From contig SKXG01000060.1 in NCBI GenBank assembly GCA_007128525.1, positions 1-11,635 on the forward strand: DNA of 11,635 nt. The letters are read 5' to 3'. The notes beneath the pieces are model-generated. The model saw nothing but the letters and a program-made list of their open reading frames with translations. It had not been told where the DNA came from and did not search any database. Each line of letters starts with the position of its first letter. Within the stretch, counting starts at the first letter, position 1. This stretch comes from Pseudomonadales bacterium (GTDB taxonomy: Bacteria; Pseudomonadota; Gammaproteobacteria; Pseudomonadales; Azotimanducaceae). Shown here in pieces: positions 1 through 6,677 of the stretch. Made by a program: the position numbers and the translations under genes.

Positions 1-212
1 AAGTTGCGGGCGTTGCTGAGCTGACGGACACTGTTGCCGCCGTTCTCGGCAGGCTGCGCACGATACTCTTGCGCATAGCTTTCCAAGGTGTGGGCCTGCC
101 GCTCTTCCTGGCTGAGTCGGTCCTGCGCTGCCCGCAACATGTCGGCCGCGCGCCGCTCTTCCTCTTCTGCCATCCGAATCGCCGCTTTCAGGCTATCCCA
201 GGTGTTTTTCAT
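1..212 (-). CDS. fliJ: FliJ, flagellar export chaperone/ATPase stalk (partial, C-terminus outside window)
   Basis: FliJ is a small soluble coiled-coil protein of the flagellar type III export apparatus. It inserts into the FliI ATPase ring and links it to FlhA. Seventy complete codons are visible, beginning M-K-N-T-W-D-S-L. The rest is highly charged and helical, with clusters of Glu, Arg and Gln (for example a run of four Glu at residues 16-19) typical of the N-terminal helix of this family. The reading frame stays open to base 1, so the 3' end lies beyond the window. The ATG at 212 is preceded by GGAG six bases upstream. The gene follows fliI after a 26 bp gap, the conserved fliH-fliI-fliJ order. 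Primary sequence is poorly conserved in this family, so the call rests on position, length seen and coiled-coil character. Confidence 0.88.
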   Translation of the reverse strand, partial: MKNTWDSLKAAIRMAEEEERRAADMLRAAQDRLSQEERQAHTLESYAQEYRAQPAENGGNSVRQLSNARN

Positions 213-238
213 GATGGTCTCCATTCCTTAACTGTAGT

Positions 239-1612
239 TCAACTTCCCTGAACTGCCGTCTCATCTGCAGGCATCAGTGCCTGCAAGGCTGCTACAGCAT
301 CGTCAAAGCTTTGTTTGTCATCGGCACCCTGTGCCAGGAAGGCGTCAAGCGCCGGATACAGGGTGATGGCCTGATCAAGTGCCGGATCTGTGCCCTTCTT
401 GTAGGCACCGACGCTAATCAGGTCGCGATTCTGTTCGTAACGGGCATACAGCTGGCGGAAGCGCATGGCCAGCGCCTGATGATCGCTGCTGACCATGGCG
501 TTCATGACCCGGCTGATGGAGGCTTCAACGTCTACGGCCGGGTAGCGGCCGCGTTCGGCAATCCGACGTGACAGCACTATGTGGCCGTCGAGTACGGCAC
601 GGGCGGAGTCCGCCACGGGATCCTGATTGTCATCGCCCTCGGTCAACACGGTGTAGATGCCGGTAATGGAACCGCCGCCCTGATCGGCGTTGCCTGCACG
701 CTCCAGCAACTGGGGCAGCTTGGCAAAGACAGACGGCGTGTAACCGCGGGTGACCGGCGGCTCGCCAATGGCCAGACCGATTTCACGCTGCGCCTGAGCG
801 AAGCGGGTCAGCGAGTCCATCAGCAGCAGTACATGCTTGCCCTTGTCGCGGAAGTGTTCGGCGACGGCGGTCGCCGCCATGGCGCCCTGCAGGCGCATCA
901 GCGGTGGTTCGTCGGCCGGAGAGACCACAACCACCGCACGCTTCAGTCCGGCCGGCCCCAGAATCTCACGGACGAATTCGTTGACTTCACGGCCGCGCTC
1001 GCCAATGAGCCCCACTACGATCACATCGGCCTGCGTATGCCTGGCCATCATGCCGAGCAATACCGACTTGCCCACACCCGAACCCGCGAACAAGCCCATA
1101 CGCTGACCGCGACCGACACTGAGCAGCGCGTTGATGCTGCGCACGCCAACATCAAGCGGCTTGCGCACCGGATCGCGTTGCAGCGGATTCAGCGGCCGAC
1201 CGGCCAGCGGTGTCTGCTCTGACCCTGGACTCAGCGGTCGACCGTCGAGCGGCTGCCCCAGCGGATTGATGACCCGGCCAAGCAGCTGATTGCCAACCGG
1301 CAGCATCTGGCCATGCTGCGTCGGCACCACGCGTGCATTGGGTTTCAAACCACCGATGTTACCCACCGGCATCAAATACACACGATCGCCAGCAAAACCA
1401 ACGGCCTCGGCTTCAACCGCTTCCTGCTGGCGACTGACGATACGGCAGCGCCCGCCAATCGGAACCTCACAGCCCACGGCCTCCAGCGTCATGCCAACCA
1501 TGCGCACCAGCCGCCCTTCAGCGATCAGGGGCTCCGGTTTTGCAGCCTGCTGATGCCAGCCTGCAAGACGGGCACCAATGCGCTGCTGACGTTGCGCCAG
1601 GTCAGTGCTCAT
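239..1612 (-). CDS. fliI: FliI, flagellum-specific export ATPase
   Basis: FliI is the cytoplasmic hexameric ATPase that energises loading and unfolding of export substrates at the base of the flagellum. The 457-residue product has the usual length and order: an N-terminal beta-barrel (about 28-95), the catalytic domain with Walker A A-G-S-G-V-G-K-S (176-183), the G-E-R-G-R-E motif containing the catalytic Glu (205-210) and Walker B L-L-L-M-D (262-266), then a helical C-terminal domain. These motifs separate FliI from F1-ATPase beta subunits when taken with its neighbours. The ATG at 1612 is preferred over an in-frame ATG at 1630. It gives an N-terminus close to the Pseudomonas FliI length, has a GGTGG stretch just upstream, and keeps an 11 nt overlap with fliH, as is common for translationally coupled genes. 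Confidence 0.97.
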   Translation of the reverse strand: MSTDLAQRQQRIGARLAGWHQQAAKPEPLIAEGRLVRMVGMTLEAVGCEVPIGGRCRIVSRQQEAVEAEAVGFAGDRVYLMPVGNIGGLKPNARVVPTQHGQMLPVGNQLLGRVINPLGQPLDGRPLSPGSEQTPLAGRPLNPLQRDPVRKPLDVGVRSINALLSVGRGQRMGLFAGSGVGKSVLLGMMARHTQADVIVVGLIGERGREVNEFVREILGPAGLKRAVVVVSPADEPPLMRLQGAMAATAVAEHFRDKGKHVLLLMDSLTRFAQAQREIGLAIGEPPVTRGYTPSVFAKLPQLLERAGNADQGGGSITGIYTVLTEGDDNQDPVADSARAVLDGHIVLSRRIAERGRYPAVDVEASISRVMNAMVSSDHQALAMRFRQLYARYEQNRDLISVGAYKKGTDPALDQAITLYPALDAFLAQGADDKQSFDDAVAALQALMPADETAVQGS

Positions 1613-2282
1613 CTGGCACCACCGCGTCATCGCCGGGCCCGTCCATGGCCATGTCCGGTTCGACGGCGGTCATCTCGGCCAACGCCCGGCCCCGCTCATC
1701 ACCAAACATTCGGGCAGCAATCGCGCTCATCCTGGTGGATACGCTGGCATCTACCGTCGAGCTTTCTGTCTCCAACCGGCAGCCGCCACGAGCCTGGGTC
1801 GGATCCTCGACCAGCCGCCAGGGCTGCTCCATGTTCTCAGGGTGCATGGCATCGCGCACCAGTGCGACATCGTCAGGGTGCAGATACAGCGTGACATTCG
1901 CGGACGCTGCCGGCAGTGCGGCAAGGCAATCGCGCACGACGCGCACCACTTCGCCGGGCTGATGATGCAATTCACGCCGAATGAATTGGCGCGCAATCGC
2001 CATAACGGTTTCTGCCAGCTGATCAGTCAGCTTGTCATCAAGCACTTGAATCTGTGGGCTCAGCTTGTTCATCAGCGCTTTTAGCGCCCGGGCTTCCTTG
2101 TCACGCTGCGCCAGGCCCTGCTTGCGGCCTTCTTCAATGCCCTTGGCCAGGCCTTCGGCCCGAGCCTGCGACTCTATCTCCGACAGCCGCTCAGCCGTCA
2201 TCAGGTTGCGCGACTGAGCGCCACCACCATCCATGCTCGGCGCTTCCCAACGGCGCACATTGGCCTCAGCATGATCAGACAT
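1602..2282 (-). CDS. fliH: FliH, negative regulator of the export ATPase
   Basis: FliH dimers bind the FliI N-terminus, restrain its ATPase activity and tether the ATPase complex to the C ring (FliN) and FlhA. The 226-residue product shows a conserved Trp near the N-terminus (W12 in R-R-W-E-A-P), used by relatives for docking. It also has a glycine-spaced helix with G44, G48, G52 and G56 (four Gly in a strict GxxxG register), the hallmark FliH helix-helix packing repeat. The C-terminal half contains the region that binds FliI, with a D-P-x-x-x-x-G-G-C-x-x-E-T element around residues 154-166. The ATG at 2282 has a strong GGGAGG upstream and overlaps the fliG stop by 8 nt. An in-frame TTG further upstream lacks support. 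The last 25 residues are acidic and probably disordered. Confidence 0.94.
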   Translation of the reverse strand: MSDHAEANVRRWEAPSMDGGGAQSRNLMTAERLSEIESQARAEGLAKGIEEGRKQGLAQRDKEARALKALMNKLSPQIQVLDDKLTDQLAETVMAIARQFIRRELHHQPGEVVRVVRDCLAALPAASANVTLYLHPDDVALVRDAMHPENMEQPWRLVEDPTQARGGCRLETESSTVDASVSTRMSAIAARMFGDERGRALAEMTAVEPDMAMDGPGDDAVVPDEH

Positions 2283-3297
2283 ACTGCTCGCCTCCCTTGC
2301 CGCCAACAGCGATCTCGCCCTCGTCGCTCAGACGTCGCACCGTCGAGACAATCTCCTTCTGGGCCGCCTCAACATCAGACACTCGCATCGGACCACGTGC
2401 CTCCAGGTCTTCTTCCAGTGCTTCGGCAGCACGTTTGGACATATTGCGCAACATCAACGCCTTGATCTCAGCCGTCGAGCCCTTCAATGCCACAACAAGC
2501 TGTTCCGTCGTCACTTCACGCAGCAGGCGCTGCACCGAGCGATCATCGAGATCGAGCAGGTTTTCAAAGGTGAACATCAGTTCCTGGATCTGGATGCCCA
2601 GGCCCTCGTCATGTTCCTTGATCGCCGCCATCAGCGAGCCTTCCACCGCTGAGTCAAGCAGATTGACGATATCGGCCGCCCGCTTGGGGCCACCGACGAT
2701 TGACGATTTCGTTGTGCTGTTGCCAGCGAACTGCTTCTCAAGAATCTCGTCGAGTTCCTGCAGCGCGCTTGGGTGAATCGACTCCAGTGAGGCAATACGC
2801 ATCACCACCTCGGTGCGCACACGGTCCGGCAGGTAATTGATCACCTCGGCGGCGTGATCGCTGTCGAGATAGGAAATGACGATGGCGATGATCTGTGGGT
2901 GTTCGGTACGGATCATGTCGGCAACGGCACGGCCATCCATCCACTTCAGCGACTCAAGGCCCTTTGAGTTGCCGCCGATCAGAATTCGGTCGATCAGGCT
3001 GCCGGCCCGATCCTCACCCAGCGCCTGTACCAGTACTTTGCGCAGATAGTCCTCGCTGCCGACACCAATCGAGGTGTGTTCTTCGACGGATACCGTGAAG
3101 TCCTCGACCACTTCGCCAAGCTGTGCACGGGTGACGGACGGCAATTCGGCCATGGCCACACCAATGCGCTGCACTTCCTTCGGTCCCATGTGCTTGAGAA
3201 TCTGCGAAGCCAGCTCCTCGCCAATGGTCATCAGGAAGACCGCAGCACGCTGCGTTCCGGTGAACGGCACCGGCTCTTCGGTCTTTTTATTTATCAT
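2275..3297 (-). CDS. fliG: FliG, C-ring rotor/switch protein
   Basis: FliG forms the upper part of the C ring. Its N-domain binds FliF, its middle domain binds FliM, and its C-domain carries the charged torque helix that meets the stator MotA. The 340-residue product has the E-H-P-Q motif of the middle domain at 132-135 and the M-F-T-F hinge at 241-244. The torque-helix block D-D-R-S-V-Q-R-L-L-R-E-V at 251-262 keeps the charged residues needed for rotation. Length and domain order are normal. The ATG at 3297 overlaps the fliF stop by 11 nt, so translation is probably coupled to fliF, in keeping with the direct FliF-FliG contact. Confidence 0.98.
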   Translation of the reverse strand: MINKKTEEPVPFTGTQRAAVFLMTIGEELASQILKHMGPKEVQRIGVAMAELPSVTRAQLGEVVEDFTVSVEEHTSIGVGSEDYLRKVLVQALGEDRAGSLIDRILIGGNSKGLESLKWMDGRAVADMIRTEHPQIIAIVISYLDSDHAAEVINYLPDRVRTEVVMRIASLESIHPSALQELDEILEKQFAGNSTTKSSIVGGPKRAADIVNLLDSAVEGSLMAAIKEHDEGLGIQIQELMFTFENLLDLDDRSVQRLLREVTTEQLVVALKGSTAEIKALMLRNMSKRAAEALEEDLEARGPMRVSDVEAAQKEIVSTVRRLSDEGEIAVGGKGGEQYV

Positions 3298-4975
3298 CGG
3301 CCTTCATCCATTGACGCATGACCTGGGCCACCAGAGCAGGATCTTCGGTGGACATGCCCCGGGCCACATTGAGATTTTCATCGAGGGTGCGGCTGCCGCC
3401 TGGTCCAGGCAGTTGTGCCGGCATGCCGTCCGGCGTCAATTGTTGAGGCTGCCCACCACCTTGCGGTCCAGGCAGCTGGCGCATGCCACCCGCCGGCAAC
3501 GCAGCACCACCAGATGAGTAACGGGCCTGCGTCAAACCGCGCAGCAGCGGACGCAGAACAAACAGAATCAGCAACAGAATGCCCAACCCGGCCAGCGCTT
3601 GCTTTGCCAGCTCCTGGAACCAGGCCTCTTCCCAGATCGCCGGCTCTTCGTAGGTGACATCCGGCTCCAGAATCTCGCGGAACGACGCATTGACCAGGTT
3701 GACCCGGTCACCACGCTCTTCATTGAAGCCGACAGCTTCCATCACCAGTGAACGCAGGTGCTCAAGCTCAGCCTCGTCCCAGGGTTCACGAACACGCTGT
3801 CCTTCAGCGTCAACACCGGGCTTGTGGTCCACCACCACGGCGACCGACAGACGGTTCAACAGAGCAGGGGCCTGCCGTATATGGCTGATGGTGCGGTCGA
3901 CTTCAAAATTGCGCGTGCTGCGTGATGACCGGTTGCGTGGCGATACGGTCCCGGCATTTTCAGTATCGGCTTCATCGTTCAGCACACCTTCGCCCGTTGC
4001 GCCGAGCGCTGTGCCAGCTGCCGGCGGCTGATTGCTCAGGGCACCGGGAATGCCACCAGCCAGCGACGTCAGACTCTCATCTTCACTGATCTGCTCGGAC
4101 CGCACGACCTGGCGCTCGGGATCAAACTGCTCCTGCGTCCGTTCCACCTGCGTAAAGTCGACATCGGCCGTCACCTGAGCGCGCATCCCGTCGCCCACGA
4201 GTGGCGCCAGGATGTCTTCGATGCGGCTCTTGTAGAGATCTTCGATGCGCCGTGAATAGTCGAGCTGCCAGCTGACCTGACCGTTGGCGCTGTTACGGTC
4301 GTTGCTGTTCTGGCTCAGCAGACGTCCACGCTGATCCAGCACCGTGACGCGTTCGGCGGTCATCTCTGGCACGCTGGACGCCACCATGTGAACAATACCG
4401 GCAACCTGGACGTCATCCAGATTGCGACCGGGATGCAGGTTCACCAGCACCGATGCAGACGGTTGCACCCGGTCGCGCATGAAGACAGTCTGGCGTGGCA
4501 GGGCGAGATGCACGCGTGCAGAGTTGACGGTGCTGATGGTCATGATCGAGCGTGCCAGCTCACCTTCCAGCGCCCGCTGATAGCGGGCCGTTTCCTGCAG
4601 CCGACTGGTACCCAGGCCGTTGTCCTGGTCGAGCAGCTCAAAGCCGGTGTTCTCGGCACGCGGCAGACCCTCGGTGGCGAGGTGCAGACGCGCCTCATGC
4701 ACCGATGACGCCGGCACCATCAGCTGACCGCTGTCGCGGTCGATGTGATTTGAAATGCCATGACGGGTCAAGGCGCCCATGGCTTCGACCCTGTCCGTCT
4801 CTGTCATGCCGGGCAACAGTACCTGGTACGTCGGTCGCAACCCCCAGCTCGCCAGCAGCACGACCACGGCACCGACTATCGCCAGGCCAACCAACAGACT
4901 GAGCTGGCGCTGCGCCGGCATCGAGGCCAGATCACCAACCTGTCGTGTCATCAATTGTGGCAGCGTCTCCGCCAT
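3287..4975 (-). CDS. fliF: FliF, MS-ring protein
   Basis: FliF builds the MS ring in the inner membrane, the base on which the rod, export gate and C ring assemble. The 562-residue product has a first membrane segment at about 25-43, a large periplasmic region with ring-building motifs, a second membrane segment at about 460-476, and a cytoplasmic tail. The extreme C-terminus (D-P-A-L-V-A-Q-V-M-R-Q-W-M, about 546-558) is the FliG-binding helix. The periplasmic segment contains the usual G-I-P-G-A-L-S-N-Q-P-P element. The cytoplasmic linker between membrane segment 2 and the FliG-binding helix is Gly/Pro/Gln-rich and contains two Q-L-P-G-P units (500-504 and 521-525). The start ATG has GAGGG just upstream. 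A 49 bp gap separates it from fliE. Confidence 0.98.
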   Translation of the reverse strand: MAETLPQLMTRQVGDLASMPAQRQLSLLVGLAIVGAVVVLLASWGLRPTYQVLLPGMTETDRVEAMGALTRHGISNHIDRDSGQLMVPASSVHEARLHLATEGLPRAENTGFELLDQDNGLGTSRLQETARYQRALEGELARSIMTISTVNSARVHLALPRQTVFMRDRVQPSASVLVNLHPGRNLDDVQVAGIVHMVASSVPEMTAERVTVLDQRGRLLSQNSNDRNSANGQVSWQLDYSRRIEDLYKSRIEDILAPLVGDGMRAQVTADVDFTQVERTQEQFDPERQVVRSEQISEDESLTSLAGGIPGALSNQPPAAGTALGATGEGVLNDEADTENAGTVSPRNRSSRSTRNFEVDRTISHIRQAPALLNRLSVAVVVDHKPGVDAEGQRVREPWDEAELEHLRSLVMEAVGFNEERGDRVNLVNASFREILEPDVTYEEPAIWEEAWFQELAKQALAGLGILLLILFVLRPLLRGLTQARYSSGGAALPAGGMRQLPGPQGGGQPQQLTPDGMPAQLPGPGGSRTLDENLNVARGMSTEDPALVAQVMRQWMKADDK

Positions 4976-5024
4976 AGTGCCCTCGTCAGTCCTGTAAGTT
5001 CATCAACCGGTATCCGTCGCCGGC

Positions 5025-5348
5025 TTACACCTGCATGTTCATGATTTCCTGATAGGCAGCGACCAGCCGATTACGCACCTGGGTAACGGCCTCGAACTGC
5101 AGGCCCGCTTTCTGTTGTGCAATCACCACATCCGACAGGCTCACATCCGGCGCCCCCTGCTCGAATCGGGTCGCCAGCTGACCCGAGGTCTGCTGAGCCT
5201 GATTGACCTGCTCCAGCGATTGCTGCAGCACTTTCGAAAAGTTCATACCGCCGGGCTGTTGCACCTCGGCCGGTGACTGGCCCTGGCCGGCGCGCGCCTG
5301 CAGCGCGCGCATCTGACTGATCACCTGCTGGATCTGTATGTCGCTCAT
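5025..5348 (-). CDS. fliE: FliE, MS-ring/rod junction protein
   Basis: FliE is a small export substrate that sits between the MS ring (FliF) and the proximal rod and is needed for export of later rod and hook proteins. The product is 107 residues, the usual size. It has a Gln-rich, low-complexity N-terminus followed by the conserved C-terminal half: the segment around 70-82 (L-S-D-V-V-I-A-Q-Q-K-A-G-L), then Q-V-R-N-R-L-V-A-A-Y-Q-E-I-M-N-M-Q-V at 90-107, which is the classic FliE ending. GGAG lies seven bases before the ATG. The gene starts only 18 bp after the fleR stop, and I see no -24/-12 element in the roughly 130 bases upstream. It is therefore probably co-transcribed with fleR. Confidence 0.96.
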   Translation of the reverse strand: MSDIQIQQVISQMRALQARAGQGQSPAEVQQPGGMNFSKVLQQSLEQVNQAQQTSGQLATRFEQGAPDVSLSDVVIAQQKAGLQFEAVTQVRNRLVAAYQEIMNMQV

Positions 5349-5366
5349 CTCGCTTCTCCAGTCCGC

Positions 5367-6470
5367 TTACTGCGGCAGCGCCAGGCCGGATTCCCGCAAA
5401 CGCGCCAGCTTGTAACGCAGTGTTCGCGGGCTGATGCCCAATCGCGCCGCCGCCTGGTTGCGATGACCGTCCGTGGCCTGCAGCGCGCGTAAAATCAGTT
5501 CGCTTTCATGCGATCTCATATGCCGGTCGAGGCTGGCACTGGCGTTTTCCGGTTCGCCTGCGGCCGGCGCAGCGTCTGCCGGCACATCGTCTGTCGGCAG
5601 TTCGTCTGTCGGCACATCACCCGCTTCGATCAATTGCGGCTGTTCGTCCCGCGGCAACGCTTCCCGCGCCAGCAGCGGCTCGCTGTCCAGGGCCAGCGCC
5701 CCGACGTCGATGCGGCCGCCCTGCGCCAGCACCAGTGCGCGCTGCATGACGTTCTCCAGTTCCCGCACGTTGCCGGGCCAGTCATGGCGGAGCAGCTCAC
5801 GGCAGGCTTCTGCTGACAGCTGCGGCAGCTGTGTGCCGGAAAAATGACGGCGTGCCAGACGATGGGCCAGCGGCAGAATGTCGCGCGGTCGCTGGCGCAG
5901 GGGCGGCACGTGCAGCGGAAACACGTTGAGCCGGTAATAAAGGTCTTCGCGCAACAAGCCTTGCGCCACGGCCGCCCGCAGATCGCGGTTCGACGTGGCG
6001 ATCACGCGCACGTCCACGGCCTTCGGGCTTTGCCCGCCAACTCGCTCAACCTCGCGCTCCTGCAGAACGCGCAACAGTTTGGCCTGCAACCCCAGGGCCA
6101 TTTCGGTGACTTCATCGAGCAGCAGCGTGCCGTGGTGGGCCAGCTCAAACTTGCCCGGACGGGCGTCGGCAGCGCCGGTGAAAGCGCCTTTCTCGTGGCC
6201 GAACAAGACGGCCTCCAGCATGCTCTCCGGAATCGCCGCGCAGTTCAAAGCGACAAAGGGCCCACCGCCCCGGGCCGAACGCCGGTGAATGTAGCGGGCA
6301 TAGACTTCCTTGCCGACACCGGATTCGCCAGTCAGCATTACAGTGACATCGGATTGCGCAACCTTGTCCGCCAAGGCCAGCAGTTGCCGGGTCAGGTCGT
6401 CCTGGGCCAGCGGTGCCAGCTCATTGGCGGGCGCCGCTTGCAGGTCTGGGCTGTGCGCTTGCTGGATCAC
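5367..6470 (-). CDS. fleR: FleR-type sigma-54 activator lacking a receiver domain
   Basis: This is a bacterial enhancer-binding protein of the FleR/FlrC clade, which activates middle flagellar genes with RpoN. Numbered from the GTG at 6470 (367 residues): Walker A G-E-S-G-V-G-K-E (48-55), the sigma-54 contact loop G-A-F-T-G-A (95-100), Walker B G-T-L-L-L-D-E (114-120), and a C-terminal Fis-type helix-turn-helix (about 325-361) ending [10 protein letters not shown], as in FleR. FleR of P. aeruginosa is, from memory, roughly 470 residues with an N-terminal receiver. Here the AAA+ domain begins near residue 25 and no receiver is present. An acidic low-complexity linker (about 270-315) precedes the DNA-binding domain. 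The GTG at 6470 is chosen because GGAG lies eight bases upstream, whereas the longer in-frame GTG at 6524 lies inside the sigma-54 promoter and would not be transcribed from it. No fleS is adjacent. Confidence 0.88.
   Translation of the reverse strand: MIQQAHSPDLQAAPANELAPLAQDDLTRQLLALADKVAQSDVTVMLTGESGVGKEVYARYIHRRSARGGGPFVALNCAAIPESMLEAVLFGHEKGAFTGAADARPGKFELAHHGTLLLDEVTEMALGLQAKLLRVLQEREVERVGGQSPKAVDVRVIATSNRDLRAAVAQGLLREDLYYRLNVFPLHVPPLRQRPRDILPLAHRLARRHFSGTQLPQLSAEACRELLRHDWPGNVRELENVMQRALVLAQGGRIDVGALALDSEPLLAREALPRDEQPQLIEAGDVPTDELPTDDVPADAAPAAGEPENASASLDRHMRSHESELILRALQATDGHRNQAAARLGISPRTLRYKLARLRESGLALPQ
5571..5615 (-). repeat. Three-copy 15-bp in-frame repeat in fleR linker
   Basis: Three tandem 15-bp units encode [10 protein letters not shown] and V-P-A-D-A (residues 286-300 of the FleR-type protein). 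The units differ by a few bases each. They lie in the acidic linker between the AAA+ domain and the helix-turn-helix, where length changes would be tolerated. The pattern looks like slippage-type expansion of the linker. Confidence 0.8.
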
Positions 6471-6478
6471 TAATGGTT

Positions 6479-6482
6479 CTCC
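6479..6482 (-). promoter_or_regulatory. Ribosome binding site that decides the fleR start
   Basis: GGAG lies eight bases upstream of the GTG at 6470. It is downstream of the predicted sigma-54 transcription start (near 6505), giving a leader of about 35 nt. This supports the shorter FleR product over one starting inside the promoter. Confidence 0.7.
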
Positions 6483-6515
6483 ATCGTCGATCGCAAAGTC
6501 GTTCTCCAGCAATTT

Positions 6516-6531
6516 TGCAATCACCGTGCCA
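6516..6531 (-). promoter_or_regulatory. Sigma-54 (RpoN) promoter for fleR and downstream fli genes
   Basis: On the minus strand the element reads TGGCACGGTGATTGCA. This is a full match to the -24/-12 consensus (TGGCACR-N4-TTGCW), with GG and GC exactly ten bases apart. Transcription would start near 6505. It lies between the fleQ terminator and fleR, in the same place as the FleQ-dependent fleSR promoter of Pseudomonas, so activation by FleQ is the natural inference. I see no obvious FleQ box, but the roughly 50 bp upstream (6532-6582) is relatively AT-rich and could hold enhancer sites. Confidence 0.9.
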
Positions 6532-6582
6532 AGCCTGTTTGTCGCTTATAAATCAGTAGGTTATGGCGTTTCGGGGAGGGAC

Positions 6583-6611
6583 TCTGGCGCCCCCGGGTGG
6601 GGGTCGCCAGA
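6583..6611 (-). other. Very GC-rich hairpin between fleQ terminator and fleR promoter
   Basis: The minus strand reads TCTGGCG, a bulged A, CCCCC, a short loop ACCC, then GGGGG and CGCCAGA, giving a 12-bp stem with one bulge. No T-run follows in either direction, so it is not a canonical intrinsic terminator. It lies about 50 bp upstream of the -24 element. It could protect the 3' end of the fleQ transcript, help termination, or form an unusual DNA site. Its function is unknown. Confidence 0.7.
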
Positions 6612-6638
6612 ATTCTGACAGGCGGGGCTCGACAGATT

Positions 6639-6671
6639 GCTGAAAAACGATCAGGCGACCGTTTTTTCAGC
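6639..6671 (-). terminator. Intrinsic terminator after fleQ (probably bidirectional)
   Basis: Starting seven bases after the fleQ TAA, the minus strand has GCTGAAAAAACGGTC, a GCCT loop, and GATCGTTTTTCAGC. The arms pair over about 14 bp with one bulged A and one G-T pair. The A-tract pairs with the T-tract, a common form of two-way rho-independent terminator, although the T-run is followed by CAGC. It would insulate the fleR promoter from fleQ read-through. Confidence 0.75.
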
Positions 6672-6677
6672 GCCTTG

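Noticed and set aside
1613..1630. Earlier ATG for fliI at 1630
   Set aside because: It gives a longer overlap with fliH, lacks a ribosome binding site and extends the N-terminus beyond the usual family start.
2054..2776. Plus-strand open frame (240 codons) opposite fliG and fliH
   Set aside because: Ser/Cys/Ala-rich translation typical of an antisense frame, and it spans the junction of two certain genes.
4993..5029. Inverted repeat TGTAAG/CTTACA between fliE and fliF
   Set aside because: Six-base arms with a 25-base spacer and no T-run. It is too weak to call a terminator or operator.
6470..6484. Four-codon mini-frame (ATG to TAG) in the fleR leader whose stop overlaps the GTG start
   Set aside because: No ribosome binding site of its own, and its first codons contain the GGAG that serves fleR. 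Chance is more likely than a coupling leader peptide.
6471..6524. Extended FleR N-terminus from the GTG at 6524 (18 more residues)
   Set aside because: The start codon lies within the -24/-12 promoter element, upstream of the expected transcription start.
6541..6559. Possible FleQ box upstream of the fleR promoter (GTCGCTTATAAATCAGTAG)
   Set aside because: Only partial likeness to the published FleQ consensus (GTCAATAAATTGAC) and with wrong internal spacing.
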